Positions 37,933-47,272 of a stretch of DNA of 64,000 nucleotides are shown in pieces. The notes under the pieces were generated by a model that was given only the letters and a program-made list of their open reading frames with translations, made no database searches and was not told the DNA's origin. Every line of letters starts with the position of its first letter. Within the stretch, counting starts at the first letter, position 1. The translations under genes and the position numbers were made by a program. Origin of the DNA: Vogesella sp. XCS3 (GTDB lineage: Bacteria > Pseudomonadota > Gammaproteobacteria > Burkholderiales > Chromobacteriaceae); contig NZ_CP085530.1 of the NCBI RefSeq assembly GCF_020616155.1, positions 491,001 to 555,000 of the forward strand, given 5' to 3'.

Positions 37933-38559
37933 ATGAGTAATGACAAAGTGGCGGTGAGGGTGCGTGCCGCAGTGTTGGCAAGCCTGCTTTGTGCGCCTGC
38001 AATCGCTGCAGATCTTTCAGTCACCGTGGCAGATATGCAGGGTTTGTCCGTGCCGGATGCTGCAGTGTACTTGCTGCCATTGCAGGGCAAGGCACCCAGG
38101 GGTTCACAAAAAGGGTCTATCGAACAGATGGACAAGACGTTTATTCCCTATGTCTCCGTTGTGCAGGCAGGTACGGCAGTTTCTTTCCCCAATAAAGATA
38201 CAGTGCGCCATCACGTGTATTCGTTTTCGGCACCCAAAGTATTTGACCTGAAGCTGTATTCCGGTACGCCTAGCCAGCCGGTGGTGTTTGATAAGCCGGG
38301 TCTGGTTGCGCTGGGTTGTAATATTCACGACTGGATGCTGGCGTATGTGCTGGTAGTGGAAACCCCCTGGTTTGCTGTCAGCAAGGATCGCGGAAACGCT
38401 GTGGTAGAAAATGTCCCGGCGGGGGATTACAACATGCTGATATGGCACCCCCGCATGAAAGAAGAAATGATGCAGCAGATCAAAGTAGGGGCCGCGGCAC
38501 AGGCGGTGCGGGTCAGAGTTACATTAAGCAAGCCAGACTTGCGCCGGCAAGGGGGTTGA
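37933..38559 (+). CDS. Periplasmic cupredoxin-like protein (methylamine-utilisation type)
   Basis: A 208-residue exported protein with a signal peptide ending near AIAAD (residue 26). The domain resembles proteins annotated as methylamine utilisation proteins, which have a plastocyanin-like fold. Potential metal ligands follow the cupredoxin pattern: a histidine pair in VRHHVYSF, then cysteine and histidine in GCNIHDWM. The copper ligands look intact, so it may bind copper or act as an electron carrier or sensor. It ends one base before a membrane-bound GGDEF-EAL gene, so the two are one operon. The methylamine name alone does not imply that pathway here. Confidence 0.82.
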   Translation: MSNDKVAVRVRAAVLASLLCAPAIAADLSVTVADMQGLSVPDAAVYLLPLQGKAPRGSQKGSIEQMDKTFIPYVSVVQAGTAVSFPNKDTVRHHVYSFSAPKVFDLKLYSGTPSQPVVFDKPGLVALGCNIHDWMLAYVLVVETPWFAVSKDRGNAVVENVPAGDYNMLIWHPRMKEEMMQQIKVGAAAQAVRVRVTLSKPDLRRQGG

Positions 38560-38560
38560 T

Positions 38561-40870
38561 GTGCGTTTGGCAAAAACCTTGCGTTTCAGGGTCGCCCTGC
38601 TGTTTACCACCTTGCTGGCGGTAGTGTTGGGTGTCTCTTTCTTTATGGTCAGTGCGGCCAACCTGGGTATTTTCGAAGAGCAAGCCGAGCAAGAGCTGGA
38701 AACCGGGCAGCGCGTATTCAACCGTTTGCTGGAGCAAAACAGCAAGCTGCTGATCCAGGCGACGCAGGTACTGGTGGGGGACTTTGCTTTCCGCGAGGCG
38801 CTGGCTACGGCAGATGGCCCGACCATGCTTTCTGCGCTGAAAAACCATGCCAATCGCCTGGGGGCAGAGCTGGTATTGCTTAGCGACCTGCAAGGCAGTG
38901 TGCCGGCAGACAATCTGGGGGTGGCGCGTGATGGCATTTACCCCTTCCCCGACTTGATGCAAACGGCCCGCAAAGACGGTGTGGCCAGCGGTATCAAAGT
39001 GGTAAAAGGCGAGGCTTATGAGCTGGTGGTGGTACCGGTCAAGGCACCGGTGGTCATCGGCTGGATAACCCTGGGGGTGAAGCTTACCGGCAAGGTTGCC
39101 ACCGATCTGAAAGAAATGTCCGATCTGGAGGTGACTTTCTTAACCAAGGATGGCAAGGGAGACTGGCATAGTTTTGCTTCTACTCTGCCGCCCGAGCAGC
39201 TGAAAGATCTGCTTTCTCACCCTACGCATGAAAAGCGCCTGGAACTGGCCGGTGCACCGTACCAGTCCCGCTTGCTGCCTATTGCGGGCGGTGGTGGCGG
39301 CCACGTCTACGCCGTATTGCAGCGCCCGCTGCTGGAAATCCTGGCCCCCTTTTATGCCTTGCAAAAAGCTTTGCTGGCTTTGGCTATTGCCAGCCTTTTG
39401 CTATGCATTCTTGCCAGCTTCAAGGTGGCGGGGGTAGTGACGACGCCCTTGCACCGCTTGGTGACGGTAGCCAGGAAAATTCGGGATGGCAGCTATGCCG
39501 AAAAAGTAGAGCGCCCTGAAACCAGCGAGCTGGCCGAGCTGGCCGATAGCCTGGACCACATGCAGACAGCCATTGCCGAGCGTGAGCAGGAAATCCTGGC
39601 GCTGGCCTACCGCGACACGCTGACTGGCCTGGTGAACCGGGCTGGTTTTCTGAGCGAGCTGGGACGCCGTCTGGAAAACAGCGCGCAGAGCCAGACCGTG
39701 ATGCTGCTGGATCTGGATCGCTTCCAGCAGCTGAACGATACCTTGGGCCATGTGGCCGGTGACCGTGTCATCATGCGTATCGGCTTCTGGCTGCATGCCG
39801 AGGTGGCGCGCTTTGGTGGGGTGCTGGCACGTTTGGGCGGCGACGAGTTTGCCTTTGTTGTCTCCGGCACTGACTATCAGGAAGTGCTGCAGGCGGTGCT
39901 GCAAGGTTTCGAGCGGCAGCTGGCGGTAGATGAAAGAAAGCTGGATGTGCGCGCCAGTATCGGCATTGCCAGCTATCCGGAGCACGCTGCTACGGCACAG
40001 GACCTGCTGCGCTGCGCGGACGAGGCGATGTATGTATCCAAGCGCAAGAAGTGCACCGTATCGGTATACGACGCGGCCAAACGCCAGTTCCGCGAAGAGC
40101 ATCTTTCCCTGCTGGGCGACCTGAAAGAAGCGCTGAACCAGGAGCAGCTTACCCTGCATTACCAGCCCAAAGTGGCACTGGATGGCAGCCTGCATTGCGA
40201 AGCCGAAGCACTGGTACGCTGGGAGCACCCGGTACGCGGCTTTGTGCCGCCGTTTGAGTTCATTCCGTTTGCCGAACAAACCGGCTATATCCGCGAGATT
40301 ACCCATTGGGTGATTGCGCGCGCCTGTATTGATGGCGCCGAGCTGTTGGCCGCAGGCACGCCGGTGCGCATCTCGGTCAACCTGTCTACGCGGGATTTGC
40401 TGGACGCGGCGCTGCCGGCGTTTGTGGATAGCTGCCTGACCATGGCGGGCCTGCCCAAGCAGTACTTGTGTCTGGAGATCACGGAAAGCGGGGTGATGGA
40501 AGACCCGGATCGTGCGCTGGAAACACTGCATGCCTTGCGCAATATGGGTATGGCGCTGGCTATCGACGATTATGGTACCGGCTATTCTTCGCTGGCCTAC
40601 GTCAAGCAGCTGCCAGTATCCGAGCTGAAAATCGACCGCGCCTTTGTCAAGGAAGTGGTCGAGAGCGAGGCGGACGCCATGATTGTGCGCTCCACTACCG
40701 AGCTGGCCCATTCTCTGGGTTTCAAGGTGGTTGCCGAGGGCGTGGAAACGCTGGAAATCAGCGACAAGCTGCGCGAGCTGGGCTGTGATTTTGGCCAGGG
40801 CTACTTCTACTCGCGGCCTGTGCCGCTGGCGGCTTTCGCAACCTGGTTGCGCAAGTATCAGGGCTTGTAA
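38561..40870 (+). CDS. Membrane GGDEF-EAL cyclic di-GMP protein
   Basis: A 769-residue inner-membrane protein. TM1 lies at about 12-33, a periplasmic sensor at 34-265, TM2 at about 268-290 and a HAMP-like linker to about 345. The GGDEF domain has GGDEF intact near residue 426, and the C-terminal EAL domain has EALVRW near 547. Further EAL residues are present: EITES, DDYGTGYSS, KIDRAF and AEGVE. Both enzymes may be active. It starts with GTG at 38561, one base after the upstream stop. The coupled cupredoxin-like protein would meet the sensor domain in the periplasm. Confidence 0.93.
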   Translation: MRLAKTLRFRVALLFTTLLAVVLGVSFFMVSAANLGIFEEQAEQELETGQRVFNRLLEQNSKLLIQATQVLVGDFAFREALATADGPTMLSALKNHANRLGAELVLLSDLQGSVPADNLGVARDGIYPFPDLMQTARKDGVASGIKVVKGEAYELVVVPVKAPVVIGWITLGVKLTGKVATDLKEMSDLEVTFLTKDGKGDWHSFASTLPPEQLKDLLSHPTHEKRLELAGAPYQSRLLPIAGGGGGHVYAVLQRPLLEILAPFYALQKALLALAIASLLLCILASFKVAGVVTTPLHRLVTVARKIRDGSYAEKVERPETSELAELADSLDHMQTAIAEREQEILALAYRDTLTGLVNRAGFLSELGRRLENSAQSQTVMLLDLDRFQQLNDTLGHVAGDRVIMRIGFWLHAEVARFGGVLARLGGDEFAFVVSGTDYQEVLQAVLQGFERQLAVDERKLDVRASIGIASYPEHAATAQDLLRCADEAMYVSKRKKCTVSVYDAAKRQFREEHLSLLGDLKEALNQEQLTLHYQPKVALDGSLHCEAEALVRWEHPVRGFVPPFEFIPFAEQTGYIREITHWVIARACIDGAELLAAGTPVRISVNLSTRDLLDAALPAFVDSCLTMAGLPKQYLCLEITESGVMEDPDRALETLHALRNMGMALAIDDYGTGYSSLAYVKQLPVSELKIDRAFVKEVVESEADAMIVRSTTELAHSLGFKVVAEGVETLEISDKLRELGCDFGQGYFYSRPVPLAAFATWLRKYQGL

Positions 40871-40923
40871 ATCCAGCCAGGGGGTAAGACAGACCAGGCC
40901 GATGTGCGTTTAGCATTGCCTGA

Positions 40924-40968
40924 AAAATATGCGGCATAGCCAAGTGGCTGATGCCGCATATTTTTTTT
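40924..40968 (+). terminator. Intrinsic terminator after the GGDEF-EAL gene
   Basis: A long stem (AATATGCGGCAT with ATGCCGCATATT, flanked by more A-T pairs) encloses a small AGCC/GGCT hairpin and is followed by eight T. It can act in both directions and also serves the convergent astE. Confidence 0.9.
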
Positions 40969-41021
40969 GGGGTTTTCACAGCTTGTCCACAGCTTTTTCC
41001 CGTTTTGCTGTGGATATCTGC

Positions 41022-42029
41022 CTAGTCCAGCGTAGTTGGCGCGATGATGATGCCGGCGCGCAGGCCGATACTGACGCGCGGGTTGGGGAAGAGAATGCGC
41101 TCTTCTCCGCCTTTGGCGATATGGCGAATATCGCCGTCTTCGGCAATCAGCATGCCATCAGGCAATGCGGTGAAGTTTTCCACCTCGTCTGCCAGGTGCA
41201 AGACGAAGTCGCCACTGTGCTTGATCAGGTCGTAGCTGGCGCGGAATAGTTGTACCTTGCTGGCATCGTAGGGCCCGGCGCTGTGCGGTTGGCCGCAGAC
41301 CAGCCGCCGCAGCGCCTGATCGATGCCGCTAAAGCGGCTCAGGTCGTTCTGGCCAAACGGGCGGGCTTTGCCTAGCTCCAGCGTAAAGGCGTCTGCCTGG
41401 CAATGCTGGCTGGTGAAATAGCTGAAGGTGGCGGCTGGCTTGCTGTGCAGCAGTACGGTATGGATGTCAGCCTGGGCAAGCCACATCAGCTGTTCGCGGT
41501 TGTGCTGGCGATCATGCAGGTAAGGGTAGATGGCAAAACGCTCGAATACCGAACCACGAATCGCGGTGTGCAGGTCGTAGTGGCGGCGCGGGCCGTTGGC
41601 GCCGGTAAAGAAATGCTCTGCAGCCTGCTCCAGCTCGGCAGCGCGTGCCGCCTCGGCAGCTTGCTGCTGGCCGGCATGCTGGCCGTTGAACAGGCGGTTC
41701 ATGTCGTAATCGATAAAACGCTTGCCCGCTTGCATGGCCGGGATGTTGCCCAGGGCTACCAGTAGCCGGGCGTGTAGGGGTAGGGTGCCATCCAGCAGGT
41801 CGTTCACGATGCCGCTTAACACTTCGATAGGTGCAGTTTCATTGCCGTGCACGCCGGCAGACAGCAGGACGTGCTCAAGGTTGGCCGCAGGGTGGGCAGG
41901 GCGGAGCTCCAGCAGCCCCGGGGCAAGCCAGTGCGCGTGAATGCCGTGCTGCTGCCATTGTGGCTGCCCGGGTGTTAGCGCTTGTAGGGTAAGGGACAGG
42001 AAATCCTTGGCGGGGTGAAACGGGTTCAT
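41022..42029 (-). CDS. astE: Succinylglutamate desuccinylase
   Basis: Last enzyme of the arginine succinyltransferase pathway; it splits N-succinylglutamate to glutamate and succinate. The 335-residue zinc hydrolase has the metal ligands in AGVHGNETAPIE (near residue 61) and YDLHTAIRGS (near 152), with LELGKARPFG further on. Length agrees with AstE. The other ast genes are not next to it, so it stands alone here. Two copies of TTGGCCGCA lie within the gene (41289 and 41881). Arginine use is also touched by speA later in the window. Confidence 0.92.
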   Translation of the reverse strand: MNPFHPAKDFLSLTLQALTPGQPQWQQHGIHAHWLAPGLLELRPAHPAANLEHVLLSAGVHGNETAPIEVLSGIVNDLLDGTLPLHARLLVALGNIPAMQAGKRFIDYDMNRLFNGQHAGQQQAAEAARAAELEQAAEHFFTGANGPRRHYDLHTAIRGSVFERFAIYPYLHDRQHNREQLMWLAQADIHTVLLHSKPAATFSYFTSQHCQADAFTLELGKARPFGQNDLSRFSGIDQALRRLVCGQPHSAGPYDASKVQLFRASYDLIKHSGDFVLHLADEVENFTALPDGMLIAEDGDIRHIAKGGEERILFPNPRVSIGLRAGIIIAPTTLD

Positions 42030-42125
42030 GGTGCTTCCTTCAGGGTTTGCCCCATTCTAAACAAAGACCCGTGGCGCCAAAGGCTGGCGGCACGGGTCTG
42101 AACATTGATGGCGCAATCGTGCAAA

Positions 42126-42914
42126 TCAGAGCATCCAGCTGGGTGTCCTTTTTTGCAGGTAGGCATAAATCCCTTCGCGGCCTTCCTCGCTGGTGCGCAC
42201 GCTGGTGATGCGCTCGATGCTGATGTCCAGCGCAGCCTGGCTGGTGCCCAGCTGGCTGATGTCGTTCACCAGCTGTTTGGCCGCCACCATGGCTTGCGGG
42301 CCATTGTGCAGCAGGTGGCGCAGCGTCATCTCCAGGCTGGCGTCCAGCTCGTCTGCCTCGACGACCTGGTGTACCAGCCCCAGCCGTTTGGCTTTGCCGG
42401 CATTGAATCGCTCTGCCGTAATGAAGTAGCGCCGTGTGGCGCGCGCGCCGATGGCGCGGATGATGTAGGGGGCAATGGACGAGGGAATGCTGCCCAGTTT
42501 GACCTCGGAAAAGCCGAACAGGCTGTCGGTGCAGGAAATGGCCACGTCGCAGCAGGCTACCAGCCCCACGCCAATGCCGAATGCCGAGCCATGCACCTTG
42601 GCGATGGTGGGTTTGGGTAGCGTATCCAGGGTGACCATCAGCTCGGCCAGCAGGCGGGCCTGCTGTTGCAGGGTGGCGTCTTCGGCGCTGTTGAGCCTTT
42701 CCAGCCATTGCATATCGTGGCCGGTAGAGAAGTTCATGCCGCTGCCGGTCAGTACGATGGCCCGGATGGACGGGTCACGGCCCAGCTCTTTCAGCTCGCG
42801 GGTAAGGCGTAGCGCCAGGGTGTCGTCAATGGCGTTGTGCAGCTCTGGCCGGTTGAGTGACAGCGTGGCGATATTACGATCATCTACAGATAGCAGGATG
42901 CAATCCTGGGCCAT
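42126..42914 (-). CDS. Enoyl-CoA hydratase/isomerase family protein
   Basis: A 262-residue crotonase-fold protein. The oxyanion-hole segments are seen in GMNFSTGHDM (near residue 58) and VHGSAFGIGVGLVACCD (near 108). A catalytic acid lies in FSEVKLGSIPSS near 135. The pattern recalls methylglutaconyl-CoA hydratases and related enzymes, but the precise substrate is open. It lies 12 bases downstream of the alpha/beta hydrolase on the same strand with AGGAGG before its ATG, so they form an operon. Confidence 0.9.
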   Translation of the reverse strand: MAQDCILLSVDDRNIATLSLNRPELHNAIDDTLALRLTRELKELGRDPSIRAIVLTGSGMNFSTGHDMQWLERLNSAEDATLQQQARLLAELMVTLDTLPKPTIAKVHGSAFGIGVGLVACCDVAISCTDSLFGFSEVKLGSIPSSIAPYIIRAIGARATRRYFITAERFNAGKAKRLGLVHQVVEADELDASLEMTLRHLLHNGPQAMVAAKQLVNDISQLGTSQAALDISIERITSVRTSEEGREGIYAYLQKRTPSWML

Positions 42915-42926
42915 GAGAAACCTCCT

Positions 42927-43715
42927 TTACGGGGTGGCAAACTGGAAAATGTGTTGGCAGAACTGTTGCGGTGCTTCCAGGTGCAGCGCGTGGCCGGCAC
43001 CGGGCAGGATGCTCAGGCTGGCGCCGGGTATACCCTGCTGCAATAGTCGGGCCTGATATAGCGGGGTCAGGCGGTCTTCGTCCCCTACGATGATATGGGT
43101 CGGTACTGCCAGGTCCCCCAGCCAGCTGCGTGCATCGTGTGCCATGACGCCAGCGATAATGCGCTCGATGGCAGACCACTCTACCGTGGCGGCAATGCGT
43201 TTCAAGTCCGGCAGCATGGCCTGGCCGGCCTGCAGGAAGCGGCTGGAAAACAGCCATGGCAAGCTGATATCAAAGCGCAGGTCGCTACCGCCGGCCGCCT
43301 CGGCCTGGGACCAGCTTAACGCAATCTGGGTATTGATGGCATCCGACCACGCCAGGGTGGCTGCCAGCAACATGCGGCCAACCTTGTGCGGGTGGCGGCG
43401 TGCAAAGTGCTGGGCCACCATGCCACCGTATGACAAGCCGGCCAGGTAGACCTGCTGCACGCCCAGGTGATCCAGCAGGGCGGCGGCATCGTCTGCCTGG
43501 CGGGTCAGGGCGTAGGCTGGCTGTTCGGTGGCTTCGCTCTGCCCTTGCCCCTGAAAGTCCAGCCGGATCAGGCGAAAGCGCTGCTCCAGCATGGGGGCCA
43601 TCAGTGTCCAGGCTGCGGTACTCATGGTCAGGCCATTAAACAGCATCAGCGGCTGGCTACCCTGGCCGCTAACTTCGTAGTACAGCTGGCGCTGCTCGGT
43701 TTGCATGAACGGCAT
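42927..43715 (-). CDS. Alpha/beta hydrolase (3-oxoadipate enol-lactonase-like)
   Basis: A 262-residue alpha/beta hydrolase. It has the oxyanion segment LMLFNGLTMSTAAW, the nucleophile elbow GLSYGGM (Ser at about residue 95) and the acid in VGDEDRLTP. The catalytic histidine is in GAGHALHLE near the C-terminus. The triad is complete. It resembles enol-lactone hydrolases (PcaD group), but no protocatechuate genes lie nearby, so the substrate is unknown. It is the first gene of a two-gene operon with the enoyl-CoA hydratase. Confidence 0.88.
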   Translation of the reverse strand: MPFMQTEQRQLYYEVSGQGSQPLMLFNGLTMSTAAWTLMAPMLEQRFRLIRLDFQGQGQSEATEQPAYALTRQADDAAALLDHLGVQQVYLAGLSYGGMVAQHFARRHPHKVGRMLLAATLAWSDAINTQIALSWSQAEAAGGSDLRFDISLPWLFSSRFLQAGQAMLPDLKRIAATVEWSAIERIIAGVMAHDARSWLGDLAVPTHIIVGDEDRLTPLYQARLLQQGIPGASLSILPGAGHALHLEAPQQFCQHIFQFATP

Positions 43716-43861
43716 GGTGCGCTCCCTATGCTGTTGTTTTCTCCATTCTAGGCAATTTCATGCACTGTGCTCTGCCATTACTGTGTTGGTGGCTGGGTGG
43801 GGCTGCATTGTCTGTCACAAATAAGTACTAAAGTTGCCTGGTTATCGATAGCAGGTGTCCC

Positions 43862-45649
43862 ATGAATACATGTCTTGATGATGTGACGCTCGCCATGCCC
43901 CAGCCGGCCCCCAGCCGCCTGCTGCTGGAGAGAATCATCCGCGAAGGCCTGGTGCAGGTGGTGTTTCAGCCTATTGTCTATCTGGCTTCCGGCGAGCTGC
44001 TCGGGTACGAGGCGCTGGTTCGCGGGCCTTCCGATTCCATTTTGCACTCGCCAGTGGCCTTGTTCGCCCATGCGGCGGAGGCCGGCCTCTCTGCCGTGCT
44101 GGACCAGGTCTGCATGTCCGCCGTGCTGCGCGAGTTCGCGCGCCAGCAGTTGCCCGGCCAGCTATTCATGAACGTCATGCCCGATACGCTGCTGTGCGAC
44201 GACCTGACCGTAGACGGGCTGCTGGGGATGCTGGCCGTTAGCGGTGTGCCGCCGGAGCGTGTGGTGCTGGAGCTGACCGAAACCCGGCCCAATGCCACCT
44301 ACCCGGTATTGCGCAAAGTGGTAGACGCTTTGCGCGCCAGCGGGCTGCGGCTGGCGCTGGATGACCTGGGTGAGGGCTACTCCAATCTGCGCTTGTGGAG
44401 CGAGCTAAGCCCGGAGCTGGTCAAACTGGACAAGTACTTTGTTCAAAATATTCACCAGGACCCGATCAAGTTGCAGTTTGTCCGCTCGCTGGTCGACATG
44501 GCGCGGGCTGCCGGCTCTACGCTGGTGGCCGAAGGGGTGGAGCTGCCAGAGGAGCTGGCGGTCTTGCGTGATCTGGGGGTGCTGATGGGGCAGGGCTATC
44601 TGATGTCACGCCCGGTGGCCAGGCCGGGCAAGGCCACCCGCTATACCTTGCCGGGCTATGCGCCGGTAAAGGTTGGCCGCACGCTGCCGCAGGCGCGTAG
44701 CCTGCTGATGGCGGTGCAGGCGCTGCCGGATACGGCCAACTGCGAGCAGGCTTATCGCTTGTTTGCCGACCAGCCGGATCTGTTTGCCATCCCGGTGTTG
44801 CGCGGTGGCCGGCCGGTGGGGCTGCTGTCCCGCCACCACGTGCTGGAGTCGTTTGCCAAGCCATTCAGCCGCGAATTGCTGGCCAAGAAATCATGCATGG
44901 CGCTGGCAGACGGTGCGCCACTGGTGGTGCCGGCAGAGCTGGATATCCAGACGCTGTCCCATCGTGTGGTGGCGGCTGACCGGCGCTACCTGCTGGATGG
45001 CTTCATCATCGTGGAGGATGGCCACTATCTGGGCATGGGGACTGGCCACGACCTGATGCGTGTCATCAGCGAACAACAGCTGTTGGCCGCACGCTACGCC
45101 AACCCGCTGACTGGCTTGCCAGGCAACGTACCTATCAGCGACGAGGTAGCGCGTTTGCTGGAGGAGGGCCGCCATTTTGCTGTGGCGTATGTGGACCTGG
45201 ACCATTTCAAGCCATTCAACGATCAGTACGGTTATGGTGCAGGCGATGACATGATCCGGCTGCTTGGCACCATTCTGGAAACCACCGTAGACAGCGCGCG
45301 CGACTTTGTTGGCCATGTGGGGGGCGATGATTTTGTGCTGTTGTTGCAAAGCTGCAACTGGGAAATGCGCCTGCAGCGTGCCTTGCAGCAGTTTGATCAG
45401 AGCGTGCTGGCCCTTTTTTCAGAAGGGGACCGTTTGGCCGGAGGCTTTTGCGTGGCGGATCGTCAGGGGCAGGTGCGCTTTTTCCCGCTAACCAGCGTGT
45501 CGATTGGTGTATTGCAGGTCAGGCCGGGTTTTTTTGCCTCGCACTACGCGGTGGCTTCGGCAGCAACGCAGGCCAAAAAAATGGCGAAAAAACAGGATGG
45601 TAGCGCAATTTATATCGAAAACGACGTGATGTCCACGGTGATGCATTGA
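43862..45649 (+). CDS. EAL-CBS-GGDEF cyclic di-GMP protein with GGDDF site
   Basis: A 595-residue soluble protein. It starts with an EAL domain (about 20-255), where EALVRG near residue 50, ELTETRP, DDLGEGYSN and AEGVEL are visible. A pair of CBS-type segments follows (about 275-400), often a nucleotide-sensing module, and then a GGDEF domain. The signature there is GGDDF (about residues 487-491). The third catalytic position is Asp for Glu at the usual GGDEF/GGEEF site, so cyclase activity is uncertain. The EAL metal ligands look intact, so it is likely to be a phosphodiesterase tuned by the other domains. It is soluble: no membrane segment is seen. Confidence 0.9.
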   Translation: MNTCLDDVTLAMPQPAPSRLLLERIIREGLVQVVFQPIVYLASGELLGYEALVRGPSDSILHSPVALFAHAAEAGLSAVLDQVCMSAVLREFARQQLPGQLFMNVMPDTLLCDDLTVDGLLGMLAVSGVPPERVVLELTETRPNATYPVLRKVVDALRASGLRLALDDLGEGYSNLRLWSELSPELVKLDKYFVQNIHQDPIKLQFVRSLVDMARAAGSTLVAEGVELPEELAVLRDLGVLMGQGYLMSRPVARPGKATRYTLPGYAPVKVGRTLPQARSLLMAVQALPDTANCEQAYRLFADQPDLFAIPVLRGGRPVGLLSRHHVLESFAKPFSRELLAKKSCMALADGAPLVVPAELDIQTLSHRVVAADRRYLLDGFIIVEDGHYLGMGTGHDLMRVISEQQLLAARYANPLTGLPGNVPISDEVARLLEEGRHFAVAYVDLDHFKPFNDQYGYGAGDDMIRLLGTILETTVDSARDFVGHVGGDDFVLLLQSCNWEMRLQRALQQFDQSVLALFSEGDRLAGGFCVADRQGQVRFFPLTSVSIGVLQVRPGFFASHYAVASAATQAKKMAKKQDGSAIYIENDVMSTVMH

Positions 45650-45754
45650 TAAATGTGCGTTGTTTGATCGCTTAAACGTAGCGGCGTACTGGCTGCTCAT
45701 ATTGCGGTGCCCATCCGCTAAAATCGGGCATCTTGCTGTGGAGTAAGCATTTTT

Positions 45755-45778
45755 ATGCTGCGACGCGGCATTTTTTTT
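45755..45778 (+). terminator. Intrinsic terminator after the EAL-CBS-GGDEF gene
   Basis: An ATGCTGC/GCGGCAT stem with one G-U pair and a three-base loop is followed by eight T. Confidence 0.7.
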
Positions 45779-46127
45779 GCCAATCGTACTGATCTGGCCT
45801 GGCTTTTGCATGTCTGTTGTCAATTTTATTAAACATCGGCTAATCTGCTCTTGCTGCAACGCTGGCAGGCATCATTCTGGTGCGTATGCTTGGCTGCTTT
45901 GTCCTGGCTGCGGAAGTGTCGGCCTGCTGCCGGGGTGGTGCTACGAGTCGGGCGCTGGTATCGCGGCACAGGTAAAGAAGTGCTGTTGCGAGCTGTGTGG
46001 CAAGGCATTTGCCCCCTTGGGCATATTGCTTGCCGGGCTGGCGGCAGGGTAGGGTAGGGTTTGGCCGTTTTGAAATGGCAGAAGTGAACATTACAGGGGG
46101 TGAGCAACACCCTCGCGAGGAAAAATC
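45779..46127 (+). other. Intergenic leader upstream of potG
   Basis: About 350 bases with no gene I can support. A possible promoter, TTGTCA (45817-45822) and TAATCT (45841-45846) with an 18-base spacer, would give a 5' leader of about 275 bases. A Cys-rich frame (45777-46052) overlaps it but has no ribosome site and does not look like a protein family. GC content falls in the first 70 bases. Confidence 0.4.
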
Positions 46128-47261
46128 ATGGTGGAAACTGTCAAACAGGCTGCGGCATCCGCACAGGGTGCGCCGTATCTGCGCATTGCCAATGTGGTGA
46201 AAAAGTTCGGGGATACCACGGCAGTCGATGGTGTGGATCTGGATATCCGCAAAAACGAGATTTTTGCCCTGCTGGGCAGCTCCGGGTGTGGCAAGTCCAC
46301 CCTGTTGCGCATGTTGGCGGGGATGGAGCGGCCAACCTCCGGCAAGATCATTCTGGATGGCGAGGACATTACGGCCTTGGCGCCATACGATCGCCCCATC
46401 AATATGATGTTCCAGAGCTATGCGCTGTTTCCGCACATGAGCGTGGCGGACAATATTGCCTTTGGCCTGAAGCAGGACAAAATGCCCAAAGGCGAAATCG
46501 ACGCCCGTGTCGCCGAGATGCTGGACCTGGTGCAGATGCGCAAATACGCCAACCGCAAACCCTACCAGCTGTCCGGTGGCCAGCAGCAGCGTGTCGCACT
46601 GGCGCGTAGCCTGGCCAAGCGGCCAAAGCTGCTGTTGCTGGATGAGCCGCTGGGGGCACTGGATAAAAAGCTGCGTCAGCAAACCCAGCTGGAGCTGGTG
46701 AATACGCTGGAGCAGGTGGGGGTGACCTGCATCATGGTGACGCACGATCAGGAAGAGGCCATGACCATGGCTACCCGTATCGGCATCATGAGCGAAGGCC
46801 AGCTGCTGCAGATCGGCAGCCCTGCCGAGATTTACGATTACCCGAACTGTCGCTTTACTGCCGAGTTCATTGGCGACACCAATATGTTTGCCGGCCCGGT
46901 GGTGGTGGATGAGCCGGATAGCGTGGAAATCGATTCGCCCGAGCTGGGCAGCCGCATCCATATCGACCATGGCATCACCGGGCCCAAAGGCATGCAGGTG
47001 TGGGCCAGTATCCGCCCTGAGGATGTGCACCTCGATGTGGTGCCACAGCCTGCCGGCCCGAACGTGGCGCGCGGCCAGGTGCATGATATTGCCTACCTGG
47101 GCAGCTTCTCGGTGTATCACGTGAAGCTGGCGAGCGGCAAAGTGGTGAAGTCCATGGTGGCGGCCAACCATTGGCACGAAAACAGCATTACCCCGCCTAC
47201 CTGGGGTGATACCGTTTATGTGAGCTGGCGCCCAGACATGCCCGTTGTGCTGACCCGGTAA
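46128..47261 (+). CDS. potG: Putrescine ABC transporter ATP-binding protein
   Basis: ATPase of a polyamine importer. The 377-residue protein has Walker [10 protein letters not shown] (near residue 52), the signature LSGGQQQR, and Walker [13 protein letters not shown]. The switch histidine is in [11 protein letters not shown]-terminal TOBE-like domain covers about residues 280-377. It starts the potGHI operon. The matching periplasmic binding protein gene (potF) is not in the window, so it must be encoded elsewhere. A PuuB-like oxidase and speA follow downstream. Confidence 0.93.
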   Translation: MVETVKQAAASAQGAPYLRIANVVKKFGDTTAVDGVDLDIRKNEIFALLGSSGCGKSTLLRMLAGMERPTSGKIILDGEDITALAPYDRPINMMFQSYALFPHMSVADNIAFGLKQDKMPKGEIDARVAEMLDLVQMRKYANRKPYQLSGGQQQRVALARSLAKRPKLLLLDEPLGALDKKLRQQTQLELVNTLEQVGVTCIMVTHDQEEAMTMATRIGIMSEGQLLQIGSPAEIYDYPNCRFTAEFIGDTNMFAGPVVVDEPDSVEIDSPELGSRIHIDHGITGPKGMQVWASIRPEDVHLDVVPQPAGPNVARGQVHDIAYLGSFSVYHVKLASGKVVKSMVAANHWHENSITPPTWGDTVYVSWRPDMPVVLTR

Positions 47262-47272
47262 GGAGTAGCGTG

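Noticed and set aside
45777..46052. A Cys-rich 91-codon frame upstream of potG
   Set aside because: The CxxC-like pairs are suggestive, but there is no ribosome site, it begins in the T run of a terminator, and another frame of similar length overlaps it.
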